This document shows, one piece after another, positions 1-6,703 of a DNA stretch of 32,573 nt. Location: NCBI GenBank assembly GCA_016283195.1, contig JAEEML010000164.1:1-32573 (forward strand). The letters run 5' to 3'. Source of the stretch: Deltaproteobacteria bacterium (GTDB lineage Bacteria; JAEEML01). A program made the translations under genes and the position numbers. How positions within the stretch are numbered: position 1 is the first letter of the stretch; the number at the start of each line of letters is the position of its first letter. The notes below the pieces were generated by a model that had not been told where the DNA came from, ran no database searches, and saw only the letters and a list, made by a program, of their open reading frames with translations.

Positions 1-1
1 A

Positions 2-586
2 GCCGAAGCCAAAGCTGAAGAAGCTAAGGCGGCTGAGGAGCCCAAAGCGCCCGAGATAAAAGAGGTGGTGATTGGCGGCAAAACCTGGATGGCGGCTAAC
101 CTTGCGGTTACAGTTGATAGAGATGGCAAAAAGGTCACCTGTTATGCCGATACCACCAAAGATGCCGATTTTGTGAAAAAATACGGCTGCTTATATAAAT
201 GGGACGAAGCTAAAAATATTTGTCCGGCCGGCTGGCATCTGCCCACTAAAGCCGACTTTGAAAGCCTTTTAAAAGCCAGCGGCAGTAATAATAACAAAAA
301 AATGCCCAACCCGGCTTTCCAGGCTTTGGTTGCCAAAGAGCCGATTTGGCAGAGCGAACACAGCGATAAAGCTACAAACAGCAGCGCCTTTGGGGCGCTC
401 CCGGCCGGCCACTGGAACGGCACTAACTATGACCTTTTGGGCAGTTTTGGCTATTTTATGTCGGCTACCGAGTATGAAGAGGAAGAGGCAGATTGCATCT
501 ATATTCTGAATCTTGGCGAAGGCTTTGCCAATGTAATTAACGATGACAGGGCTTACGCTTACTCGGTGCGCTGTATCAAAGATTAA
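2..586 (+). CDS. FISUMP-domain protein, 3' part (5' end outside window)
   Basis: The reading frame is open to the left edge, so this is the C-terminal part of a longer protein. The first ~20 visible residues are an Ala/Glu/Lys-rich linker (AEAKAEEAKAAEEPKAPE). They lead into a domain with the Fibrobacter succinogenes major paralogous (FISUMP, TIGR02145/PF09603) signature: GGKTWMAANL at the start, CPAGWHLPTKADFESLL in the middle, and an SVRC-type end. Such domains are usually on secreted or surface lipoproteins; their biochemical role is unknown. The GTG at 65 lies inside the conserved fold start and is unlikely to be the real initiator. The stop is TAA at 584-586. Domain identity is sure; function is not assignable. 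Confidence 0.85.
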   Translation, partial: AEAKAEEAKAAEEPKAPEIKEVVIGGKTWMAANLAVTVDRDGKKVTCYADTTKDADFVKKYGCLYKWDEAKNICPAGWHLPTKADFESLLKASGSNNNKKMPNPAFQALVAKEPIWQSEHSDKATNSSAFGALPAGHWNGTNYDLLGSFGYFMSATEYEEEEADCIYILNLGEGFANVINDDRAYAYSVRCIKD

Positions 587-641
587 AAAGGCCATAAGCT
601 GTCAGCTGGGCAGCAGCGAGGCGATTAAGCCACCGCTCTCT

Positions 642-668
642 CTTTCTTTCTTTCTTTCTTTCTTTCTT
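642..668. repeat. CTTT tetranucleotide microsatellite
   Basis: Six full CTTT units plus a partial one follow a CTCTCTCT stretch. The tract lies 55 bp after the FISUMP stop codon and in no recognised gene. Tracts of this kind are prone to slipped-strand changes in length; any effect here is unknown. Confidence 0.9.
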
Positions 669-796
669 GGGAAAAACCTCTGCCTGCGAATTATGGGCTC
701 TGCCTTCTGAACCGCCTATGGCTTAGCCGGAGCTAGCCGCCCCGGCACCCTGCCTGAGCTCGGTAGTCAGTTGCTTTTTTATTGACATTTTGCGGA

Positions 797-828
797 GCCC
801 CTCCCTGTATCGTGGAGGGGCGATTTTT
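797..828 (+). terminator. Hairpin with T run, possible intrinsic terminator
   Basis: A perfect 8-bp stem (GCCCCTCC at 797-804 with GGAGGGGC at 814-821) closes a 9-nt loop and is followed by GATTTTTAA. It fits an intrinsic terminator on the plus strand, but it is about 210 bases after the upstream stop codon, which is far for the FISUMP transcript. Confidence 0.4.
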
Positions 829-903
829 AATGATTTCCACTACTTGAGGAGGAGAAGTCCGCTTGGCCGGAGCGTCTGCCCGCGAAGACAAGATTCCCCT
901 GCT

Positions 904-988
904 TTGTCGACTATACTCGACAATTTTGCCAATTTTTGTCGACTATACTCAACAAAATTAGCCGATTATTGCGGAGTATAGTCGATAG
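904..988. promoter_or_regulatory. Array of three near-palindromic 20-bp sites
   Basis: Site 1 (904-923) reads TTGTCGACTATACTCGACAA, an inverted repeat around a central TATA broken only at the two bases flanking the centre. Site 2 (936-955) differs from it by one base. Site 3 (969-988) is the reverse-complement orientation with 16 of 20 matches. Starts are 32 and 33 bp apart, close to three helical turns, so bound proteins would lie on one DNA face. The array ends 36 bp before the predicted fba -35 box. It could be an operator set, or a remnant of a mobile or repeat family. I know no protein that binds it. Confidence 0.6.
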
Positions 989-1023
989 CGATGGCTACCG
1001 TCGCTACCCCCTAAAGAAAGTCC

Positions 1024-1052
1024 TTCACATGGGAGTAATCTTGCACTATTAT
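1024..1052 (+). promoter_or_regulatory. Sigma70-like promoter of fba
   Basis: TTCACA (1024-1029), a 17-bp spacer and TATTAT (1047-1052) each differ from consensus at one base. Transcription would begin near 1059, leaving a leader of about 44 nt before the ATG at 1103. This also argues against the TTG start at 1052. Confidence 0.55.
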
Positions 1053-1102
1053 TGCGCCGTCTGGTTATGGGAATCGGACAATTGCCAATATGGAGTGAAA
1101 AA

Positions 1103-2119
1103 ATGGCTGTAAGTTACAAAGAATTAGGTCTTGTCAATACCCGTGAAATGTTTGCCGCTGCTATCAAAGGCGGTTTTGCTGTTCCCGCTTACAATTTTAA
1201 TAATATGGAGCAGCTCCAGGCTATCGTCATGGGCTGTGCCGAGTCTGATTCGCCTTTTATTTTGCAAGTTTCTTCCGGCGCTCGTAAATATGCCAATCAA
1301 ACCCTTTTGCGCTATATGGCGCAAGGTGCCGTCGAGATGATGAAAGAGGTTAATCCGCATTTAAGATTTGCTCTTCACCTCGACCACGGCGATACTTTCG
1401 AGCTTTGCAAATCCTGTATCGATAACGGCTTCTCTTCCGTGATGATCGACGGCTCCAAATATAATTTTGAAGAGAATGCCGCTCTCACCAAGAAAGTGGT
1501 GGAGTACGCCCACCAATTTGATGTTACCGTTGAAGGCGAGCTCGGTGTTTTGGCCGGTATCGAAGACGAAGTTTCTTCTGAAAAATCGCACTATACCCAG
1601 CCCGAAGAGGTGGAAGCTTTTGTGGCCAAAACCGGCGTTGATTCTCTGGCTATCTCCATCGGCACTTCCCACGGCGCCATGAAGTTCACCCCTGAGCAAT
1701 GCACCCGCAATGCCGACGGCGTTTTGGTGCCCCCGCCGCTGCGTTTTGATATTTTGGAAGAGATTGAAAAGCGTATTCCCGGTTTCCCGATTGTGCTTCA
1801 CGGCTCTTCTTCCGTGCTGCCCAAATATGTAAAGATTATCAACAGCAACGGCGGCGCTCTGAAAGATGCCGTGGGTATCCCCGAAGAGCAACTGCGTAAG
1901 GCTGCTAAATCGGCTGTTTGCAAAATCAACATTGATTCCGATGGGCGCTTAGTGATGACCGCTATCTGCCGCCAGATTTTTGCCGAAAAACCGGCCGAGT
2001 TTGACCCGCGTAAATACTTGGGCCCGGCCCGCGAAGAGCTCAAAAAGATGATTATTGCCAAGAATGAAAACGTTCTCGGCTCTGCCGGCAAAGGCAAACT
2101 GATTTGGGGCGATAAATAA
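1103..2119 (+). CDS. fba: Class II fructose-bisphosphate aldolase
   Basis: Cleaves fructose 1,6-bisphosphate to dihydroxyacetone phosphate and glyceraldehyde 3-phosphate in glycolysis, and runs in reverse in gluconeogenesis; a cytosolic, metal-dependent enzyme. The class II signatures appear in order: PAYNFNNMEQ near the N-terminus, ALHLDHGD with the metal-binding His, SSVMIDGS, VEGELGVLAGIED, SISIGTSHG-type motif (AISIGTSHGAMKF), IVLHGSSSV and the helical tail GPAREELKKMI. The start chosen is ATG 1103, with GGAG at 1092-1095, giving 338 residues. A TTG at 1052 would add 17 residues but lies over the predicted -10 box. The LPP20-like lipoprotein gene begins 22 nt downstream and is probably co-transcribed. 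The assignment is firm. Confidence 0.97.
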   Translation: MAVSYKELGLVNTREMFAAAIKGGFAVPAYNFNNMEQLQAIVMGCAESDSPFILQVSSGARKYANQTLLRYMAQGAVEMMKEVNPHLRFALHLDHGDTFELCKSCIDNGFSSVMIDGSKYNFEENAALTKKVVEYAHQFDVTVEGELGVLAGIEDEVSSEKSHYTQPEEVEAFVAKTGVDSLAISIGTSHGAMKFTPEQCTRNADGVLVPPPLRFDILEEIEKRIPGFPIVLHGSSSVLPKYVKIINSNGGALKDAVGIPEEQLRKAAKSAVCKINIDSDGRLVMTAICRQIFAEKPAEFDPRKYLGPAREELKKMIIAKNENVLGSAGKGKLIWGDK

Positions 2120-2141
2120 CCTCTTACTCATAGGAACTATT

Positions 2142-2660
2142 ATGAATCGTGCATGCCGAACAGGTTTATTGGTAGCGGCGCTGCTTCCAGCTTGCGCTGT
2201 TTACCATTATGAAGACCACCTGCCCGGGGAAAACGTAGTTTTTAAGGATGCGGCTGGTAGGTCCTCAGAAGGTGGCGGAGCTGATAGTGCGATAGTGGTT
2301 GAGAATAACAATCCGAGTACTGCGCCTTCTGCAGTGGAAGCGCCGGCTGCTACCGAAACCGCCGACCCCAGCGACCCCAATGCGCCTCCGGCTTGGACCA
2401 AGAAAACCTCTTTTGACGCCATTGAGCGCAGCAAGCAGGTTTATTATGGTGTAGGGCGCTTTTATTATCAGGCTCCAACCAAAAAGGAGCTCGATAAAGC
2501 GCGGGCTCAGGCTGATGAACGGGCTATCTTGGAACTAACTAAGATTGTGCGTGCTTCCACCAATATAAAAGGCGACCTGGACGGTGTGGTAATCCAGGAA
2601 ACATGGCAGGACAATGCCCAGATGGCTATTTATAGTCTGGCCAAGTACACAGTTAAATAA
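2142..2660 (+). CDS. LPP20-like lipoprotein
   Basis: A 172-residue protein with a type II signal peptide and lipobox LPAC (Cys18), so probably anchored in the outer membrane or periplasmic face. Residues ~25-80 are low-complexity, rich in Ala, Pro, Ser and Asp. The C-terminal ~80 residues (YYGVGRFYYQ... ARAQADERAILELTKIV) resemble the LPP20 domain: a GVG start followed by an Ala-rich helix with regularly spaced A-x-x-x-A and AILEL. The role of LPP20 proteins is poorly known; several sit in cell-envelope loci. ATG 2142 is preceded by AGGA at 2132-2135. It follows fba by 22 nt, but no functional link to the aldolase is evident. The family call is by motif only. Confidence 0.7.
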   Translation: MNRACRTGLLVAALLPACAVYHYEDHLPGENVVFKDAAGRSSEGGGADSAIVVENNNPSTAPSAVEAPAATETADPSDPNAPPAWTKKTSFDAIERSKQVYYGVGRFYYQAPTKKELDKARAQADERAILELTKIVRASTNIKGDLDGVVIQETWQDNAQMAIYSLAKYTVK

Positions 2661-2675
2661 ATTTTACCGCATCTT

Positions 2676-2705
2676 TTGAACTTTCCTTCACGCGCTTTCT
2701 ATGCT
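2676..2705 (+). promoter_or_regulatory. Possible promoter of the pseudokinase/TPR pair
   Basis: TTGAAC (2676-2681), an 18-bp spacer and TATGCT (2700-2705). The -35 is fair and the -10 weak. It would give a leader of about 50 nt that contains the hairpin at 2710-2738. Confidence 0.3.
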
Positions 2706-2709
2706 AGGA

Positions 2710-2738
2710 AAAAGCAGGCTTTTATTAGCCCGGCTTTT
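2710..2738 (+). terminator. Interrupted hairpin before the pseudokinase gene
   Basis: AAAAGC (2710-2715) pairs with GCTTTT (2733-2738) and GGCT (2717-2720) pairs with AGCC (2727-2730), with a small internal loop. The right arm ends in TTTTCTT. It may terminate the fba/lipoprotein transcript or act as a leader hairpin of the next gene; its position only 25 nt before the GTG start makes both readings possible. Confidence 0.35.
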
Positions 2739-2763
2739 CTTATAACTAAAGAGGGTTTTTGCT

Positions 2764-2979
2764 GTGCTTTGTTATCGCTGTGGTTCTCATGTTCCTGACG
2801 GAGCAGCTAAGTGTATGGTGTGCGGTCAGCCGCTATCAGGTAATCGCCGGCCGGCGGCAGCTAGTGAAGATAAAGCCAAAGGGCCCGGCCCTTTGAGTGA
2901 TGGAGAGCTCTTTGCCGATCGTTATTTGATTCATGAACTTATAGCTATCGGTACTATCGGCTGGCTCTATAAAGCTTAG
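2764..2979 (+). pseudogene. Zinc-ribbon and N-lobe start of a pseudokinase, cut by an amber codon
   Basis: GTG 2764 is preceded by GAGGG at 2751-2755. The protein starts with a four-cysteine zinc ribbon (CYRCG, then CMVCG), like that of the kinase at 7370-8299. A linker leads to the beginning of a protein-kinase N-lobe with the degenerate glycine loop IGTIGWLYKA. Translation then meets TAG at 2977-2979. The same frame continues at once with DQDLDLEVAVKII, exactly what follows YKA in this kinase family (compare YKARD...VAVK), so 2764-5259 was one gene. On its own this 71-residue fragment would not form a kinase fold. A CAG-to-TAG change is the simplest origin. Confidence 0.75.
2977..2979 (+). 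other. In-frame amber codon inside the pseudokinase gene
   Basis: TAG at codon 72 of the 2764-5259 frame lies between the beta-2 motif LYKA and the VAVK lysine strand. No frameshift is needed to continue. TAG is a normal stop here: it ends genes at 8314-8316 (minus), 12293-12295, 15599-15601, 17010-17012 (minus), 21772-21774 and 27728-27730. General reassignment is therefore unlikely. Nonsense mutation, assembly or base-call error, or local readthrough remain. Confidence 0.85.
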
Positions 2980-3030
2980 GATCAGGACCTTGATTTAGAA
3001 GTAGCCGTTAAAATAATCTCACCCAAGCTC

Positions 3031-5259
3031 TTGCAAGCGCCGGAAGAACAGGAAACATTTCTTGATGCTGTGAAACGGGCGCGGAAAATACGCCATACGA
3101 ATATTATCCGCATTTATGATTCCGGCAATGAAAAGGGCAATTTTTATTATACAATGCCCTTTATTAACGGCCTTTCGCTCGATAAGGTGATTTCGCGGCG
3201 CCAGGAAAACGGCTCGACGTTTGCTCCCGGCGAGCTCTATAGCCTTTTTAGCCAGCTAGCAGCTGCTATTGATGCTCTTAAGCCATACGGGCCGCTTTGT
3301 TCGGTAAAACCGGCCGGTATTTTGGTCTCGGCCAATGCTTTGCGCCTTACCGGTGTGCCGGATTACCAGGGCTTGCCCCATTTCCCTTATGTGGCGATGC
3401 AGCAAAAGCATGGTCTTTTAGGGTATTTGGCTCCCAGCGTGCAAAAAGTCGGAGAACCGGTAAATAGCTGTGCCGATATTTATTCCATGGCCGTTATTTT
3501 GGGTGAAATGCTCACCGGTTTTCGGCCCAGTGATGAGCGGGCTTCTTTTGAAAAGAGCGCTACCTCTTTGGCTGCCCCGGTGCGAGAAGCCATTATCTCA
3601 GCTCTCTTATCGGAAGAGATGAGTGCCAGTGAATTTGTAAATAGAGCTTTTCCGGAAGAGGCCGCCAGAGAGCAGGCGGCGGCTATGGCCGCGATAGATG
3701 GGCCGACGGAAGTAGATATTTCGTCGGCTGCCGGTTTGGCGGCAGAAGCAACTGTTTTGCAACCTATAGAGCCGGAAGTTCAGGCGCCTGTGGCGCCGCC
3801 GGCTCCGGCTCCTGCTCCGGCTCCTGCTCCGGTGCCTGCGCTAGAGCCTGTGGCTGAACCTGCTCCTGCCCCAATGGTTGATGAAGGCTCTATGGGTGGA
3901 GAGGAGATGGAAATCAGTGCCGATGATTTTGAAGAGGAGTTGCCGCCGGCTATTCCTACCTCTGAAGCATTGATTCCCCCGGCTCCCCCGGCTTCGCCGG
4001 CTCCGCTGTTGCCACCGGCTATCCCGGTAGTTAGCGCGGCCGCGCTTACTAAATCCAGAGAGCTGCCTTTGCCGGAATTAACGGCCGGCGAGCCGCCTAA
4101 AAAATCCCGTGGTGTTATTTATGTTATCTTGGGCATATTGCTTTTGGGTGCTATTGCCTGCGGGGCTATTTGGGCTCTTTATTACCGCCCTGTTGAAAAA
4201 GTAGCTGAAAGTAACAAAGCTCTTGATGCGGCGAGTGATACAGCTATAAGCAGTGAGACTGTGGCCCAGACACCAGAGCCGGAGGCCAAAGCCGAAAATA
4301 ATCGCAATAATAGGCGGGAAGAGCGCCAGGCGCGTCAGGGGCGCGGGCAAAATCGCGGCAATAGTGCTTCCCAGGAGCGCGGCAACGAAAAGAGCGATAA
4401 AAACGAGCCGCCGGCCAAGGCTGCCAAAGAGGCGGATAAAGCTAAAGACAGCGGGGCGGCCGCTAAAAATTCGCCGGCTGATAACCAGCCGAAAGAAGAA
4501 CCTAAGAGCGCTTCTAATGTTGAAACCACACCGGTAAATAATCAACCGCAGTTAGCAGGCAAAGCCCAGGTAGCCAAAGAAGATGACGCCGGACAAAATA
4601 GTGAAGCTAAAAAAGTGGTCAGCAAGAATCTCGGTGGCGGGCTGGCCGATATTTTTGGCGCTGAGGGCGGCGCGGCCGGCGGTGAAAAAGCCGGTTCCTG
4701 CCCGGCCGATATGATCTATATTCCGGCCGGCTCATTTAAAATGGGTACAGCGACAAATGATAGTATGCGCGGCTTTGACGACAAGGACTTAACCACTAAA
4801 TATGTTAAGGAATTTTGTATAGATATATATGAATATCCCAATAAAGAAGGGGCCAAAGTCACCCAGAGCCTCTCTTATGGCCAGGCTTTAAAACATTGCC
4901 AGCAAAAGGGCAAACGTCTTTGCAAAGAAGAAGAATGGGAAAAGGCCTGTAAAGGGCCGAATAATTACCGCTTTCCCTATGGTAATCGCTATAATGCTAC
5001 GCAGTGCAACATGACAAAAGGTGCGGCCAATGCCGGCCAGTATTCCCGCTGTAAGAGCGGTTATGGGGTGATGGATATGGCCGGTAATGTGGCAGAGTGG
5101 ACATCCACCAAACTTGAGCCCGATTTGCCGGATCGCATCTATAAAGGCGGCGCTTATGGCCTTGCCGACTGGTCGGGGCGTTGTGCTTCCCGCTTTGCCG
5201 ATGATCCCAATTCTCACCAAGCTATTATGGGTGTGCGCTGCTGTAAAAATGCCCTTTAA
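3031..5259 (+). CDS. Pseudokinase, TM and FGE-sulfatase protein (downstream part of an interrupted gene)
   Basis: The frame is open from 2980; TTG 3031 is the first weak start and leaves out the conserved VAVK lysine (3010-3012). The kinase-like domain spans ~1-210: RKIRHTNIIRIYDSG, then SVKPAGILV (90-98) where active kinases have HRDxKPxN, and GVP (108-110) instead of DFG. Both catalytic aspartates are missing, so it is a pseudokinase. Later marks are GYLAPSVQ and DIYSMAVILGEMLTG. A Pro/Ala-rich stretch (~255-350), one membrane helix (IYVILGILLLGAIACGAIWA, from ~363) and an Asn/Lys/Glu-rich linker lead to a C-terminal FGE-sulfatase/SUMF1-like domain (from ~557; MIYIPAGSFKMG, AGNVAEW, GVRCCK) placed outside the cytoplasm. 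The FGE-like fold often serves as a binding or sensor module. The TPR lipoprotein follows by 27 nt. Confidence 0.85.
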   Translation: MQAPEEQETFLDAVKRARKIRHTNIIRIYDSGNEKGNFYYTMPFINGLSLDKVISRRQENGSTFAPGELYSLFSQLAAAIDALKPYGPLCSVKPAGILVSANALRLTGVPDYQGLPHFPYVAMQQKHGLLGYLAPSVQKVGEPVNSCADIYSMAVILGEMLTGFRPSDERASFEKSATSLAAPVREAIISALLSEEMSASEFVNRAFPEEAAREQAAAMAAIDGPTEVDISSAAGLAAEATVLQPIEPEVQAPVAPPAPAPAPAPAPVPALEPVAEPAPAPMVDEGSMGGEEMEISADDFEEELPPAIPTSEALIPPAPPASPAPLLPPAIPVVSAAALTKSRELPLPELTAGEPPKKSRGVIYVILGILLLGAIACGAIWALYYRPVEKVAESNKALDAASDTAISSETVAQTPEPEAKAENNRNNRREERQARQGRGQNRGNSASQERGNEKSDKNEPPAKAAKEADKAKDSGAAAKNSPADNQPKEEPKSASNVETTPVNNQPQLAGKAQVAKEDDAGQNSEAKKVVSKNLGGGLADIFGAEGGAAGGEKAGSCPADMIYIPAGSFKMGTATNDSMRGFDDKDLTTKYVKEFCIDIYEYPNKEGAKVTQSLSYGQALKHCQQKGKRLCKEEEWEKACKGPNNYRFPYGNRYNATQCNMTKGAANAGQYSRCKSGYGVMDMAGNVAEWTSTKLEPDLPDRIYKGGAYGLADWSGRCASRFADDPNSHQAIMGVRCCKNAL
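3802..3831 (+). repeat. 12-bp tandem repeat coding for Pro-Ala
   Basis: Two and a half units of GCTCCTGCTCCG (first unit partial) encode alternating Ala-Pro in the linker between pseudokinase and membrane helix. Copy number could vary without breaking the frame, which would change linker length. Confidence 0.7.
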
Positions 5260-5286
5260 AAACCTAGCTCTTCTTTAGGAGGAAAA

Positions 5287-6627
5287 ATGAAATTTGCTCG
5301 CCTCCGCTTTTTAGCCTCTATAGTAATAATTTTTGCTTTTTCCGCTTGTGCCGGCCGGGCAGTGTCGCCGGAACTTTTAAAAAATGCCCGCGTAACGCTC
5401 GAGCAGGGAAATCACCACCAAGCTTATAATGAACTCAAAGAGTTGGTTGATAAATACAAACTCTCTTATGAACTGGTTTCCCTCCATGTGCAGGCCGGGC
5501 TTTTGGCCCAGGATTTAGAAGGGCTTAAAAAGCAATACGACGGCGACAGCGAATGGGATTTATATGGCCGGGGTATGTGGCAGGCGGCTATCGGTGATTA
5601 TATGAGCAGTATTTCCTCTTTTCAAAAGGCTTTGCTCATTAATCCCAAAGAGCCGGAGCTCTATTACCGCCTGGCCATTGCTTATCTGGAGTCCGGTAAA
5701 TACCAGGAAGCACTGGAGTATTTTGCCCTGGCCGAGCGTTATGGTGTAAATAGTCCCAAGCTGCCCATAAGGCGCGCTATGGCCTATGCCGGCTTGCAAA
5801 AATATGATGAAGCCATGGCCGAGCTGGTTAAAGGCCTTACGACAGAGCTTAGCCGCGAAGATTTGCAGAAATATATTGATTATTCCTTTAATATTGTTAA
5901 CAAGAGGCGGAATATTAACCAGCGTGAAATGGAAGCCATTTTGCCAATTCTCGGGCAGCTTACCACGCCGGATAGCGATATCGATAGTGTTTTGGTGCCC
6001 TTGCAAAATCTGATGCAACGCTTTCCCAATTCGGCGCTGCTCCATGCCGTTTTGGGACTCTATTATTTAAAAAGTCATGATGATGCCAAGGGTAACGAGG
6101 CCATAGACCGCGCTATTTCTTATGACCCGCAAGACCCATATCCGCCTTTAATTCTCGGTGAATATCTTTTAGAAGGGCAAAATCCCCAGGCCGCTATGCC
6201 CTATCTGAAAAAGGCCGAAGCGGCTAATCCTCTGGACATAAGAGCGGCCAAAAGTCTTCTTAATTGTGCGCGGAGCATAGGCGATCGCCAGACAGAACAA
6301 GAAATGCTCCTCCTTTTGTCGCGCCTTGACCCCTTGGAAATAGGCTATATTAAATCGCTGGCTACTTATGCTCAGGGTGAAGGTAAATTGGAACTTTCCG
6401 CTTCTTATTATCAAAAAGCCTTGCAACACGATAAACACGATTTGGCAGCTCTTTACGGACTGGCGGCCATCAGCTGGGAAAAAGCCAGAGTAGCTAAGAC
6501 AGCAGCCGAAAAGAAAGAGCATATTGCTTTAGCCCGTTCTTATTTAAAGCAGCTTTTAGCTGATGCTCCGGAGCATATCCAAGGCCTGCAATTACAAAAA
6601 GCTATAGATAATTATCAAGTAAATTAA
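5287..6627 (+). CDS. TPR-repeat lipoprotein
   Basis: A 446-residue protein with a type II signal peptide and lipobox FSAC (Cys21). It is followed by several tetratricopeptide repeats: the clearest are ~104-175 (SFQKALLINPKEPELYYRLAIA, then YQEALEYFALAERYG and KYDEAMAEL) and further copies near 270-330 and 365-405 (YYQKALQHDKHDLAALYGLAA). TPR lipoproteins act as envelope scaffolds (for example in outer-membrane assembly or pilus secretion); no partner can be named here. AGGAGG at 5277-5282 lies 4 nt before the ATG. With only 27 nt to the upstream gene it is likely co-transcribed with the pseudokinase/FGE gene, whose extracytoplasmic domain would share its compartment. No stem-loop terminator is visible after it. 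Confidence 0.88.
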   Translation: MKFARLRFLASIVIIFAFSACAGRAVSPELLKNARVTLEQGNHHQAYNELKELVDKYKLSYELVSLHVQAGLLAQDLEGLKKQYDGDSEWDLYGRGMWQAAIGDYMSSISSFQKALLINPKEPELYYRLAIAYLESGKYQEALEYFALAERYGVNSPKLPIRRAMAYAGLQKYDEAMAELVKGLTTELSREDLQKYIDYSFNIVNKRRNINQREMEAILPILGQLTTPDSDIDSVLVPLQNLMQRFPNSALLHAVLGLYYLKSHDDAKGNEAIDRAISYDPQDPYPPLILGEYLLEGQNPQAAMPYLKKAEAANPLDIRAAKSLLNCARSIGDRQTEQEMLLLLSRLDPLEIGYIKSLATYAQGEGKLELSASYYQKALQHDKHDLAALYGLAAISWEKARVAKTAAEKKEHIALARSYLKQLLADAPEHIQGLQLQKAIDNYQVN

Positions 6628-6638
6628 GAGCCGTTTTT

Positions 6639-6667
6639 TTGACCGTTTTTTTTAGAGCGGTTAGAGT
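6639..6667 (+). promoter_or_regulatory. Possible promoter of the 6704 gene
   Basis: TTGACC (6639-6644), a 17-bp spacer and TAGAGT (6662-6667). The -35 has five of six consensus bases and the -10 four. The start of transcription would fall near 6674. Confidence 0.35.
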
Positions 6668-6700
6668 CCTCCCAACATGTGGCTTGTCATAAAGGAGGAC
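6666..6700 (+). promoter_or_regulatory. Inverted repeat covering the ribosome binding site
   Basis: GTCCTCC (6666-6672) is the exact complement of GGAGGAC (6694-6700), which contains the Shine-Dalgarno of the gene starting at 6704. In an RNA that begins upstream, the 21-nt loop hairpin would hide the ribosome binding site. If transcription starts at the promoter predicted at 6639-6667, the left arm is not transcribed and no hairpin forms. Confidence 0.4.
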
Positions 6701-6703
6701 GCC

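Larger units (their letters stand above)
587..1102. other. Non-coding stretch between FISUMP gene and fba
   Basis: This is 516 bases without a convincing gene. From left to right it holds a CTTT microsatellite (642-668), an unremarkable stretch, a GC-rich hairpin followed by a T run (797-828), three 20-bp near-palindromes (904-988) and a sigma70-like promoter (1024-1052). The 63-codon frame at 790-981 begins with TTG, has no Shine-Dalgarno and runs through the palindromes, so it was not called. Confidence 0.7.

Noticed and set aside
790-981. 63-codon frame with TTG start upstream of fba
   Set aside because: No Shine-Dalgarno, no recognisable product, and it runs through the hairpin and the palindromic sites.
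1052-1102. Upstream TTG extension of fba
   Set aside because: It begins in the predicted -10 box; ATG 1103 has GGAG and starts where class II aldolases usually do.
2977-2979. General reassignment of TAG to glutamine
   Set aside because: TAG closes several other genes in the window at their natural family ends.
4078-4545. Minus-strand frame inside the pseudokinase gene
   Set aside because: Antisense to low-complexity linker codons; no ribosome site or family resemblance.
6628-6660. T-rich stretch after the TPR lipoprotein as an intrinsic terminator
   Set aside because: T runs are present but no GC stem precedes them.
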